Made by a program: the position numbers and the translations under genes. A DNA stretch of 64,000 nucleotides from Morinoia aosen (lineage: Eukaryota > Arthropoda > Malacostraca > Amphipoda > Talitridae). How positions within the stretch are numbered: the first letter of the stretch is position 1; every line of letters begins with the position of its first letter. The DNA lies in assembly GCA_030386875.1 (NCBI GenBank), contig CM059578.1, forward strand, positions 26,831,009-26,895,008, read 5' to 3'. The notes beneath the pieces were generated by a model. It had not been told where the DNA came from and ran no database searches. It was given only the letters and a program-made list of their open reading frames with translations. Of this stretch, positions 11,841 to 22,960 are shown piece by piece.

Positions 11841-11990
11841 GTCAATGGCACTGGTTAAAGGCACTAGTGCATCAATGGCACTGGTTAAAGGCACTAGTGC
11901 ATCAATGGCACTGGTTAAAGGCACTAGTGCATCAATGGCACAGCTTAAAGGTACTAGTGCATCAATGGCACAGGTTAAGGGCACTAGTTT
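11841..11990. repeat. 30-bp minisatellite, five copies
   Basis: Exactly five 30-bp units, each containing TCAATGGCACTGGTTAAAGG and GCACTAGTGC. The second to fourth are nearly identical, and the last two vary (CAGCTT, CAGGTT). Confidence 0.93.
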
Positions 11991-13967
11991 GCGGCACTAA
12001 ATGGGCGCTGATGGCACAACTTAGCACGTGGCATCCGAGGCAGTGACACCAATGAATCCAAAACTCAGCAATAACTTCTTCATTCAAGAAACAGGCTTTG
12101 TAATCGAATAAAATTCGTTGTATGCAATAACCGGGTACGTCGTTTCGCGTAATAATTCAACGTGGTACTTCCTCTGCGCAAAATCGTATAACAAATATTG
12201 AAATATTCTTCGAGCCTCAACTGAGGCGACCGCGAGAACTGGACGGAGCCGCACACGATGCGTGCACCCAACACGGCTGCTTGTGAGAAACTGGGAGGTG
12301 CTGCGCCCCCCGCCTTTATTTTGTATGACGAAGCTAAGGGGAAATGCACGTCGAGATGAGTCGTCGCTACCAGGAATGTGACTTGGCATGGCCTTTTGCG
12401 GATTTTCTTGAGCGGAAACTCTGGAATTTCGGAACACGATCGTACTTTGACACGACATCCTTGACAAGGTAGTCTAAGGCTTAGATAAATTGAATATTTT
12501 TTGGAGGAAGGACCTTGGTGCTATAGTTTTATCGCTATAGGTAGAAAGCTATAGGTAGAAAATAGAGAGCAGTCAATCTGTTTAGCACGGCGGGTTTCGC
12601 GGAAATGTGATACTGTAGCTCGGCAGAAATGCTCTGATCTGCTTGACGCATTAAAGCTGCATAAAACGTCTGTGAATTAGGAACGTTGTTGCAGGAACCG
12701 CTTCGGATGACATTTATCTGAGACACTAAAATTACTCTTGCCTAAATTATCATCATTGGCTTCATAACGGCATGATTGTTTGAAACGTACAAAAAGTATG
12801 ATTCATTTTGAAAAGGAATAGTGAAGTTTAAATGAATGCAATTATTTCCGCATAATTTGCTGGATTATTCAAAAAGTATCATTAATGTATTGTGGAATAG
12901 TGGAATTCAAGTAGAAAAAATGTATTCAGTAAAGCGAAACTTTCGCTGGCGACGGAAATATCAAAATTCCGAGGGCTGGGAAGCACAGTTTGAGCAACAC
13001 GACCAGTGAGCGCATCCGGCCTGGCATCACTTTCCAGGCTATGATAATTAAAAGATCGAGAAATTCGCTCTTTCCATATCCAAGATATTCGTTCTTTCTT
13101 TCCGTTTGCATGAAATCCTCGCGAGGGATCACATAATTACTCTTCCCTTCAGGTGAGCAAATTTCATAAGGTACCAAAAATTAGCATTTTCCAAGCGAGT
13201 GAAATACAACCCCGTTTTGAAGTAATCTGTTTATCTATGTCGCGAAATTCACACGAGAAATAAAGCGTAACCATAAATTAAACGCGCATCACATTAAAAA
13301 TCCACCTAAAACTTTACGTAATTTCGCAGTGAGCCGCAATGTAATGCACATGATTTTCATCATTTTCATGGAGGTAACCGCAGAGCTCCGCAATTTTCTC
13401 CATGGGCACCGCAGCACAGCGTATACGCCACTGCACTCCAGTTGTTACTGTCCTCTGATCCTGAGTAAATCTTGCCTCTAATACATTTATTATTTATTGT
13501 TTTATTTATAATTTATTGACTTATTATTTATTATTTTATTCAGTATTTTACTGATTAAATAATTTATTACGTATTTATTTTTTTTAGAGTTCGCTTCTTA
13601 AGAAGAAGCCTCTTTGATTTGTTGAATGCTCAATGACCGTATCTGTGATACGAGTGTTACCCGGGCACAAGTACAAGAATATTTTAGTCGGGGCACTATT
13701 GGGATGGATATATTTGTTTGTCATCTACATCTGGAAGATTTATAAGAGGAAAATATCAAATTCAGTCATTTTTGATGGGTGGAGCACACCAGTAAAATGT
13801 AAGTCAACCATTCGAACTGGCTTCGCTTAATTATCTAAGTGAACGAGCGCCAACAAACCCGTTGTCCTAAACCGCAGCTCGCACCGGGTACGGAGACGGG
13901 GTAGACGACAAATTCAGACGATGCAATTGAGGCCGAATTAGTAATTCTCCCCACAATTCATTTGATT
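11991..13967. other. Non-coding stretch with a GC-rich island near 12.2-12.4 kb
   Basis: No recognisable protein. Around 12220-12370 the sequence becomes GC-rich. On the minus strand it shows AAATAAAGGCGGGG about 28 bp upstream of a CCCAGTTTC initiator-like string. This could be an upstream promoter of the BTB-psq gene, but that is speculative. An AT-rich TTTATT/TTATTA run occupies about 13480-13590. Confidence 0.25.
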
Positions 13968-14330
13968 ATTAGATTATTATTTAGTTTAAGCCTCCCTTTC
14001 CACAACAAAGGCGATCCAAAGAGAGGAAGGAAGAAGGCACCATTTAGTATGGAGTTAAGGGAACGCGGAACCTATGCAGAAAGGGCATAGAAACAGTAAG
14101 ATAAGAAAGAAGTTCATGAAACAAAGTCAAAGTTGAAGAAGAAAGTATTAGGTGCTAAAAAACAGCACAACAGTGAACCGAAAAAAGATGGTTCTCAGCA
14201 TAACAAAAGCATTTCATTTCGAAAAAAGGAAGGCCTACCAAACTCTCAGCTCGGGCCCTCAAATAGTCCCCCTGGGAGCGCTAATTCCCATAGATACAAT
14301 AGTTGTATCATCCTGAGGGGTCACAGTTCA
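13968..14330 (-). mobile_element. Interspersed repeat with (ATT)n-like tail, copy 1
   Basis: Shares long similarity with 49515-50145, 52015-52305 and 56595-56845, including GGCACCATTTAGTATGGAG, AAGAAGTTCATGAAAC and CTAATTCCCATAGATACAAT. The left end (AGTTTAAGCCTCCCT) abuts an ATT-rich run in each full copy. Read on the minus strand, the element ends in an (AAT)n tail, as many LINE/SINE elements do. No intact protein is visible; the class is inferred. Confidence 0.6.
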
Positions 14331-14507
14331 TTGGAAAAATTGATTGAAGAGCGTTTTTTTCTTCTCGTTGAACACCTTCGAACGTGGTAACGCATCACGC
14401 GCTCCTACTCAAATCGACGAACCATTTTAAAGGCAATCTAAACGAACCGACAAACTTGACTGAAGTCTACTTTTTCTCGAGTCACGTGCAATTGCAGAGG
14501 GTAATAT

Positions 14508-14713
14508 TTAACGATTTGATTGTGGCAAATAAAACTGAAGTTTAATATTCAACTCAAATTTAAAATCAACTGTAGTAGGTTATATTGAAAACAGCAAACA
14601 TGAACTGGATCGTGATTTCATTTAGTATTGGTTAAGTATTTATGAAAATTGAGTGACATTTTTAAAATGCCCTCAGTGACCACCGGTGGCTGACGTTGCG
14701 GTGAAAGTGTTAA
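14508..14713. mobile_element. TTAA-flanked MITE, family A, copy 2
   Basis: TTAA at both ends; ends TTAACGATTTGATTGTGGC and, reverse-complemented, TTAACACTTTCACCGCAA. The body matches the family (AACTGAAGTTTAATATTCAA, then GTGACCACCGGTGGCTGACG). About 206 bp, lacking the GGTCGGTCAGCAG segment of the fuller copies. Confidence 0.75.
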
Positions 14714-14774
14714 ACTTGAAGTGTTAGCAAGAACTTGAGTTTGCAATAAACTTACTAAAACATAATAAAAACCC

Positions 14775-14835
14775 ATAACTTATAAAAACTCAAGCCCGAC
14801 CCTCCGGTGGGTCGTATCGCAAACAATTTGTTAAA
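14775..14835. mobile_element. Fragment of TTAA MITE, family B
   Basis: CTCAAGCCCGACCCTCCGG and GGTGGGTCGTATCGCAAACA match the right ends of the copies at 24716 and 55127. It runs directly into the 33-bp array. Confidence 0.5.
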
Positions 14836-17285
14836 CATGATTCCTGTAAGATCTTCACTAAACACGACTCTCGCAATGTTCTCATTCTGACTAAACAAGA
14901 TTCCCGTAATATTCTCATTCTGACTAAACAAGATTCCCGTAATATTCGCATTCTGACTAAACAAGATTCCCGTAATATTCGCATTCTGACGAAACAAGAT
15001 TCCCATAATATTCTCATTCTGACTAAACAAGATTCCCGTAATATTCGCATTCTGACTAAACAAGATTCCCGTAATGTTCGCATTCTGACTAAACAAGATT
15101 CCCGTAATATTCGCATTCTGACGAAACAAGATTCCCGTAATGTTCGCATTCTGACTAAACAAGATTCCAGTAATATTCGCATTCTGACTAAACAAGATTC
15201 CCGTAATATTCGCATTCTGACTAAACAAGATTCCCGTAATATTCGCAGTCTGACTAAACAAGATTCCCGTAATATTCGCATTCTGACTAAACAAGATTCC
15301 CGTAATATTCGCATTCTGACGAAACAAGATTCCCGTAATATTCGCATTCTGACTAAACAAGATTCCCGTAATATTCGCATTCTGACTAAACAAGATTCCC
15401 GTAATATTCGCATTCTGACTAAACAAGATTCCCGTAATGTTCGCATTCTGACTAAACAAGATTCCCGTAATATTCTCATTCTCACTAAACAATAATTCCC
15501 GTAATATTCTCATTCTCACTGAACAAGATTCCCGTATTATTCTCATTCTCACTAAACAAGATTCCCGTAATATTCTCATTCTCACTAAACAAGATTCCCG
15601 TAATATTCTCATTCTGACTAAACAAGATTCCCGTAATATTCTCATTCTCACTAAACAAGATTCCCGTAATATTCTCATTCTCACTAAACAAGATTCCCGT
15701 AATATTCTCATTCTCACTAAACAATAATTCCCGTAATATTCGCATTCTCACTGAACAAGATTCCCGTAATATTCTCATTCTCACTAAACAAGATTCCCGT
15801 AATATTCGCATTCTCACTGAACAAGATTCCCGTAATATTCTCATTCTCACTAAACAAGATTCCCGTAATATTCTCATTCTCACTGAACAAGATTCCCGTA
15901 ATATTCGCATTCTCACTAAACAAGATTTCCGTAATATTCTCATTCTGACTAAACAAGATTCCCGTAATATTCTCATTCTCACTAAACAAGATTCCCGTAA
16001 TATTTTCATTCTCACTAAACAAGATTCCCGCAATTTTCTCATTCTCACTAAACAATAATTCCCGTAATATTCTCATTCTCACTAAACAAGATTCCCGTAA
16101 TATTCTCATTCTCACTAAACAAGATTCCCGTAATATTCTCATTCTCACTAAACAAGATTCCCGTAATATTCTCATTCTCACTAAACAAGATTCCCGTAAT
16201 ATTCTCATTCTCACTAAACAATAATTCCCGTAATATTCGCATTCTCACTGAACAAGATTCCCGTAATATTCTCATTCTCACTAAACAAGATTCCCGTAAT
16301 ATTCTCATTCTCACTGAACAAGATTCCCGTAATATTCTCATTCTCACTAAACAAGATTCCCGTAATATTCTCATTCTGACTAAACAAGATTCCCGTAATA
16401 TTCTCATTCTCACTGAACAAGATTCCCGTAATATTCTCATTCTCACTAAACAAGATTCCCGTAATATTCTCACTCTGACTAAACAAGATTCCCGTAATAT
16501 TCTCATTCTCACTGAACAAGATTCCCGTAATATTCTCATTCTCACTGAACAAGATTCCCGTAATATTCTCATTCTCACTAAACAAGATTCCCGTAATATT
16601 CGCATTCTCACTGAACAAGATTCCCGTAATATTCTCACTCTGACTAAACAAGATTCCCGTAATATTCTCATTCTCACTGAACAAGATTCCCGTAATATTC
16701 TCATTCTCACTGAACAAGATTCCCGTAATATTCTCATTCTCACTAAACAAGATTCCCGTAATATTCTCATTCTGACTAAACAAGATTCCCGTAATATTCT
16801 CATTCTCACTAAACAAGATTCCCGTAATATTTTCATTCTCACTAAACAAGATTCCCGTAATTTTCTCATTCTCACTAAACAAGATTCCCGTAATATTCTC
16901 ATTCTCACTGAACAAGATTCCCGTAATATTCTCATTCTCACTAAACAAGATTCCCGTAATATTCGCATTCTGACGAAACAAGATTCCCGTAATATTCTCA
17001 TTCTGACTAAACAAGATTCCCGTAATATTCTCATTCTCACTGAACAAGATTCCCGTAATATTCTCATTCTCACTAAACAAGATTCCCGTAATATTCGCAT
17101 TCTCACTGAACAAGATTCCCGTAATATTCTCATTCTCACTAAACAAGATTCCCGTAATATTCTCACTCTGACTAAACAAGATTCCCGTAATATTCTCACC
17201 CAACACGATTCCTGTAATATTTTCACTAAAGAAGATTCCCGCAATAATCTTATTCTCACTAACCCCGATCCCCGCAATATTCCCA
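14827..17285. repeat. 33-bp minisatellite, about 74 copies
   Basis: The unit contains AACAAGATTCCCGTAATATT followed by C(T/G)CATTCT(C/G)ACTA. Copies before about 15480 mostly carry CTGACT and GCATT; later ones CTCACT and CTCATT. Four units are 34 bp long (ACAATAATTCCCG at 15491, 15723, 16054 and 16220), spaced by 7, 10 and 5 units plus one base. Because 33 is divisible by three and the unit lacks stops, frames of up to 436 codons appear (11-residue repeats such as NENITGILFSE); I do not regard them as genes. Confidence 0.97.
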
Positions 17286-17612
17286 CGTCCCCAAGGAGCC
17301 AGGGACCGAGACGGGCGGCAGCGAGTGGGTGCGTGCGCCTTGCGTCAGATCTGCGCACGCCGGAAATACCTTCGCAGATCCGCGCTTCTGTCCGCCTAGA
17401 TCAAACCTGCTGAAGACGATCGCGTGCGTGCGCGCGTACGTACGTTGGAGTCTGTGTCTTGTGCGGGAAGTTGCGAAATCAAGGAACGGGCAGCCAGGTA
17501 TCCCGCACACGTACAGCGCGTCCTATATTCTGGGGAGCGTCACACTTCTGTGACCTCTTCGCGGCCTTCGTAGCGATGCGTTTTCTCGCCAGCTAATTTG
17601 TGGAGGCTATTC
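17286..17612. other. CpG-rich non-coding stretch and first copy of a 95-bp duplication
   Basis: Positions 17286-17500 are GC- and CpG-rich (GCGTGCGCGCGTACGTACG near 17425), with no recognised product. About 17518-17613 carries TATTCTGGGGAG and GACCTCTTCGCGGCCTTCGT, which recur at 17688-17782. Confidence 0.45.
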
Positions 17613-17977
17613 TTAACACTTTGACAGCGGCAGATTAAATTGAAGTTTTATATTCACTGCAAATTCAAAGCCAATCGTAGTAACACACGTCCTATATTCT
17701 GGGGAGTGTCACACTTCTGTGACCTCTTCGCGGCCTTCGTAGAGATGCGTTTTCTCGCGAGCCAATTGGCGGAGGCTATTCAAATGTGGACACTATTAAC
17801 TCACACTAGAGTTAATTTTAGCGATGAATTTTGAGATAACGAACATTAAGTAAATCTCGCCTTCATTGAGTTTCATTATGCATTTATCGAAATTGAGTTA
17901 GAGACTACTGGTCGGTCAGCAGCATATTGAAGCCTCCCTCGGTGACCAAATATGGCTCACGTCGTAGTTAAAGTGTT
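17613..17977. mobile_element. TTAA MITE, family A, copy 3, split by a tandem duplication
   Basis: Begins TTAACACTTTGACAGCGGC and ends GTCGTAGTTAAAGTGTT, with GGTCGGTCAGCAGCAT inside. After about 70 bp a second copy of the upstream 95-bp segment (17688-17782) interrupts it, and MITE sequence then resumes from an earlier point. This fits a tandem duplication offset by about 169 bp whose breakpoint lay inside the MITE. Confidence 0.65.
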
Positions 17978-20966
17978 CGTGAGGCTCCATAGTCGCGTAA
18001 CGCAAGAGAGAGTGATCATTATGGGGTGAAGCAGTAGGGTAGCAACCATGATTTGGAGTGATCATGAAAAATTGTATCGAAACCAACAATTTAAATAGTT
18101 AAACAAGTGTAGAGAAACCATAATTTGGATTCACTGTGAAAAAAACTATCATAATGTAACCCTTACACGCGGTCAGTACAAAGAGAAACTGTTGTGTGGT
18201 AACAATAATGTGTGGTAGTCGTGAAGTCAAACAGTTGTCTTGGAATACGAACGTAAGGTTATTAAAAAGTAGAACAGTTGTATTAAAAATTAAATGCGAA
18301 TTGTAGTTTTAAAAAGGCGTGTATAGGCATTATGCTTAGAATAATTCTCACCCCATAATACATGAACAACCAATGTATACGGTAACATTTTAGGTTATTC
18401 TATCGAAACTTGAGCACCTTTCGTCTCATACTTATAACCCTCTCTGCACCCCCTTTATCTTCAAGGGAAACAAGAGAGCGCATCTAATTCTAGAGCATGG
18501 ACAACTTAAAATTAGGTGCATGGTATTGCACAATCAGCAAAAGACCGTCACAGTCCGGACGCTTCAGTGAAAGTATATGTCTCACCATTCCGTTACGCGG
18601 TCCTTGTGCTGTGGGCGGGTGCGTTGTCCCGGCTTTCCTTGAAGCCAAGTCCACTGTAAAGTTGCGTAGTGGTGGTTTCGACTCCCGGTTGCGCCCTACA
18701 TATACTTGTATGGCTGAATCTGTATAGTACCTGTATAAATCTATATCTGTATATTGTATCTGTATAATAGAATCTGGATGAATCATAAACTTGTGCGTTT
18801 GAATCAGTATAACCCAAAGTTCATTCTATAGTCGCGTGGTGGTGGTTTCGACTCACAGTTTCACCCTACATAAACTTGTATGTTTGAACTACAATGCAGA
18901 ACGAAAATGTTCGGAAACGAAACTTCTTAACAAAGCACAACTCTGCGGTCTGAAGTGGAGGTGAGTTAGAGTATTTTTTCACAAAACAAAACACGAAGAT
19001 GCATCATAACTGACTAAGCCAAGTTTAACATTGTAAAATTTACATATTAATATGGAATATTTGAACCGGACAATTTTCTAGATTCCTACAGCGCACGAAA
19101 ATCCAAAAAAAATAAAGTTGATCGTCTCGTTGTGAAAAATACAGACATCGTCGCAGAACAGCGGATATCGTCAGAGAAATAAGCCTTCTACCTCGTATGA
19201 AAAATAATTCTCAATACTGGATGAAATTTGATATTATATGGTAAATTGCTTTGCAAGAACTAAAAACTTGGAAAGCCGTACAGAACAATTATTTTTCCAA
19301 AATTTACAGTGGAAACCCATAAATTGAAATAGAATAAAAATGTGCAAATAATGGGGAACTGTGGAAAGAAAATTGGCACTGTTCCCTTTACCATGTTTTA
19401 CGGATGACCTCATTTCTTTCATAGCTGATGCGACACGTCCTTTTTTAATGCACATTTTTCGTTCGAGCTTAAGAAGGGAATACATGTTTTGTACGACTTT
19501 CCTTTGTATCTAACTTTAAATCCAGATGGTTGCCACCAACGTTTCTAAAGTATTATGAATAATTATAAATTACATTGCGAAAGTAGTATGTGTAATTATA
19601 CTTAGCATTCATGCATAATTATACATAGTATTCATAAGTAATTATCCATAACGTTGACTATCACACCAACGTAATTTTCGAATGCTAGTTTTAATTCAAT
19701 TTTTCTGAGCAGTTCACAGCGAGCACCCGAGTTCTTTTAGTGTAAATAAACGTTTTTCTCAGTTTTCTTTGTTTTCTATGTTCTCTTTTATTTCTTCCAC
19801 ACGTTACAGATGCGCTGGATGTTGTTCTCGCATATCCTCCGATGGATATCATTTCAAGAGACACGTCATTGATGGCAACACCTTGTATTTCTAAAAACAA
19901 ACCTTGAAGGATGAATCACTCAGAATATCCTTGAAGCGCATGTAACCACATACTGTGTGCACTGACGAGAATTACGAACATCATGCACTCGCACATGCAA
20001 AACCACACATACACACAAACACGCACACATAAAAACACGCGCACATACGCGCGCGTTCACACACAAACACGCACACAAGTCTCCAAGGCCACAAAGTCAA
20101 AAAAGAGAACACGAGCAAAACTGAGGGTTGCAGTTCTTACAGTTCAATAAAAGCTACGCTCACACGTACTGCTCGTACGCTCGTTATCACTCGGACACGT
20201 TACCATCATACGATCGAGAAGCCTCGTACGTAAGCCGAGCTTAACACGAGCCTGTGTACTCATACTGTAAATCCTAAGTTGCGTAACCACACAGATATTC
20301 TGAAGCGTGACGTAACGGAAATTTATCAGGTCAGTGTCATTTGCGTTTCTAGCTATAATGCAAATTGTACGCGAAATTTAAAAACCTGAAAATCAAATTT
20401 TTGCAGTTGAATTCTCACTAGGGAAGTACGGTATGAAGTTTTTGTGGTTACGCGCGTTAAGTTTTTAAAACCACTATTTTTCATATCTATGCTATTTCTA
20501 TCTATTTACTGCAAGCATGTACACTGCAAGACCTCTCAACAATATTTATTTGCTTATTCAATGTAATTTATATGGGTTTTTGGATTTATTGTAACCTCGC
20601 AACAATATTAGTATTTTGAGCGAAGAAACTATCTTTCTTTTATGGTGAGCACTTTACATTTCGTGCCGTGACCACCTTATTCTGTGACACAGATACGATG
20701 AAAAATATTTTTTTTTTGCGTTGTAAACTTCCGACGATGAATTGAAACTTCTGTTCATCTTCGCCAACTATCAATGAACAAAATTCATTTTTAGCAAATT
20801 TAGTCATTGTAATACCGTTATAATGTATCAGCTTGTTGCATTACGACTGATGAAAATCAGGCTAATACGACAATATTTAGAGCACTCTGTATACTGGCTG
20901 AATCACGTGAATTCTTGAAAGACTGATCAGCTGCCGAGTTGGATACAGGCTCACAGATGTGCTCTA
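17978..20966. other. Non-coding stretch with small repeats
   Basis: No gene is recognised. A diverged duplicate containing TGGTGGTTTCGACTC and CACCCTACAT/GCGCCCTACAT lies at about 18663-18715 and 18830-18880. It recalls a tRNA B box but lacks a foldable tRNA. TATACATAGTATTCAT-type short repeats lie at 19550-19650, and a CA/CGCA-rich microsatellite at 20003-20079. Confidence 0.4.
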
Positions 20967-20970
20967 ACTC

Positions 20971-21072
20971 AGTCCAACTTTTTTGCCACCTGCATGCATG
21001 TTTTTCACAGCCCAAGTAATTAAATCGCTTGGGCGGCGAAAAACATGCATGCTCCGGCGAAAAAGTTAGACT
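20971..21072. repeat. Long hairpin (inverted repeat, about 45-bp arms)
   Basis: Left arm 20971-21016 and right arm 21028-21072 are mostly complementary: AACTTTTT, GCATGCATGTTTTTC and CCCAAG on the left pair with the right arm. The loop is about 11 bp (TAATTAAATCG). It could be a foldback element or a hairpin transcript. Confidence 0.75.
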
Positions 21073-21231
21073 GGGAAGTGTGGAGAAAAATGATACGCGT
21101 AAAAACAAACCATTTATGCGGCACAATGAATATTTCCGCAGTAAATGCTAAGAAAACCTCTTAACAATTACGATATAATTTTTCCGGACTCAATACGTCA
21201 TGCATATCTTTAGATTTTTTTAATTGCATTG

Positions 21232-21525
21232 TCGATGTAGGGTTGTACCATAGCTGACCTCTGCTAATATTGGGTTGTACCATCGCTGACCTCTGCTAAT
21301 ATTGGGTTGTACCATCGCTGACCTCTGCTAATATTGGGTTGTACCATAGCTGACCTCTGCTAATATTGGGTTGTACCATAGCTGACCTCTGCTAATAGTG
21401 GGTTGTACCATCGCTGACCTCTGCTAATATTGGGTTGTACCATCGCTGACCTCTGCTAATATTGGGTTGTACCATCGCTGACCTCTGCTAATATTGGGTT
21501 GTACCATCGGTGATCAGTGCCGATA
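21232..21525. repeat. 32-bp minisatellite, about 9 copies
   Basis: The unit contains GGGTTGTACCATCGCTGACC followed by TCTGCTAATATT. Copies differ mainly at CATAGC/CATCGC. It ends against the mariner remnant. Confidence 0.93.
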
Positions 21526-21527
21526 CT

Positions 21528-22200
21528 ACAGGGTCTACCAGATAAATCCGTGCAAATTCAAAACGGATTTAATTCAGGTCTCTATGAAAGGTAGCTACAC
21601 TCAAGATCTACACTTACGCTAAGTTATCTGTGCTACCGAAAAAGCGGTCAAATGAAGTGAGAAATTATACCAATCAACTTTGAAAATGATATGGGGATCG
21701 TATTTTTGCAGATTTTGTTAGTGTTTCAAAATTTATTTAAAAGATCTATGACCCACAAGCATTAAAACTGTAAGAGGAAGTCAGCGTTTAGAGCTGGTTG
21801 CACAATTATGCGATGGAGCTGTCGAAGCGTCCAGGTATCAGTGAACTACGTAGCGCATGTCGAATCCCAGCCTTTTTTAAAATCCCTCCCGTATCCTAGC
21901 AAGACAGTTTACGATGTTTGTAAGTGCTTTGATGGATCTGGCACAAATTACAGAGCCATTCACACGCCAAGAAACGATAGAATTCGCAAACCTCGTTTTC
22001 TAGCCGGTCTCAAAAGAAGCATCGAGGCCAATCCAACTGTGTCATTATCGACATTGGCTAAGAAGAGGCTCGTCAGCATCACGACAATTCACAGAGCGAT
22101 CAAACGCCTTGGCCTCGGTAAGTCGGAACATCAATGATCACCTGAAATTTTGTGCAATGTTATTGATCATCATCACGTTCCATCTCGATGTTAATCAGTG
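21528..22200 (+). pseudogene. Mariner/Tc1-type transposase fragment
   Basis: An open stretch at 21808-22137 encodes the N-terminal DNA-binding part of a Tc1/mariner-family transposase: PSKTVYDVCKCFDGSGTN, TPRNDRIRKPRFLAGLKRS and the second helix-turn-helix STLAKKRLVSITTIHRAIKR. A complete protein would be roughly 340 residues with a DDE/D catalytic domain. Here a stop follows GLGKSEHQ, and I see no catalytic Asp motifs downstream, so it is dead. The sequence CTACAGGGTCTACCAGATAA at 21528 may be its left terminal repeat. Codons before PSKTVY seem frame-disturbed. Confidence 0.75.
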
Positions 22201-22582
22201 GGTATCAATGTTCTCCCCCCAAAAAAGGCGAATATTTTTAACAGTACTACACGTGCCGCTCGTGATGGAATGACCTGTGTGCGTGAATTAAGCAATTTAA
22301 TGCTCGAATATATATTCGAGATTAGTCTAACGACATATGTTTTGAATTTCTGTAAAGTTCTGAAAGCAAAACTTGAACTATGAATTGCTCAGATCCATTG
22401 TTATTTTGTCAATGGTTAATATGTTGCAGCTACGAGCATCCTAAACTTAGTTTCAATTTAGATAAAACTTCGATTGACTACCCTGGCCTGCCAAAATCTA
22501 TGTGCGATAATTTTTTTAAATTTCATCTGATATTCGGTGCGATGATTCTTTTCAAAGTAGGGCATTAAAACGTGAGGTTCAT
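22201..22582. other. Non-coding stretch after the mariner fragment
   Basis: AT-rich; two short frames here match nothing I recognise. It may contain decayed transposon sequence. Confidence 0.3.
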
Positions 22583-22960
22583 TTCCATTTCACATTGATC
22601 TTAGTTAACACCAAGTAGTTATTTTATAGGATCCATTTCACATTGAACTTAGTTAACACCAAGTAGTTATTTTATAGGATCCATTTCACATTGAACTAAG
22701 TTAACACCAAGTAGTTATTTTATAGGATCCATTTCACATTGAGCTTAGTTAACACCAAGTATTTATTTTATAGGATTCATTTCGCATTGAACTTAGTTAA
22801 CACCAAGTAGTTATTTTATAGGATTCATTTCGCATTGAACTTAGTTAACACCAAGTAGTTTTTCAAATGATTCATAGTGCATTGAACTTAGCTAACACCA
22901 AGCAGTTATTTTATAGGATTCATTTCGCATTGAACTTAGCTAACACCAGATTCATTTCAT
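22583..22960. repeat. 48-bp minisatellite, about 8 copies
   Basis: The unit contains TTGAACTTAGTTAACACCAA and GTAGTTATTTTATAGGAT. Early copies have CCATTTCACA and later ones TTCATTTCGCA, so the array has two blocks. Confidence 0.93.

Noticed and set aside
12080-12467. Overlapping 127- and 89-codon minus frames near the GC-rich island
   Set aside because: No domain and no splice link to the BTB-psq gene could be shown; kept only as a weak promoter candidate.
14827-17285. CRISPR-like array
   Set aside because: Units are directly adjacent with no unique spacers, and the host is a eukaryote. The same holds for the other arrays.
18663-18880. tRNA gene or tRNA-derived SINE suggested by GGTTTCGACTC
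   Set aside because: Only a B-box-like string is present, twice. No A box, acceptor stem or cloverleaf could be drawn around it.
22198-22568. C-terminal half of the mariner transposase
   Set aside because: The short frames here show none of the catalytic or PPxSPDLNP-type motifs expected, so the element is treated as truncated.
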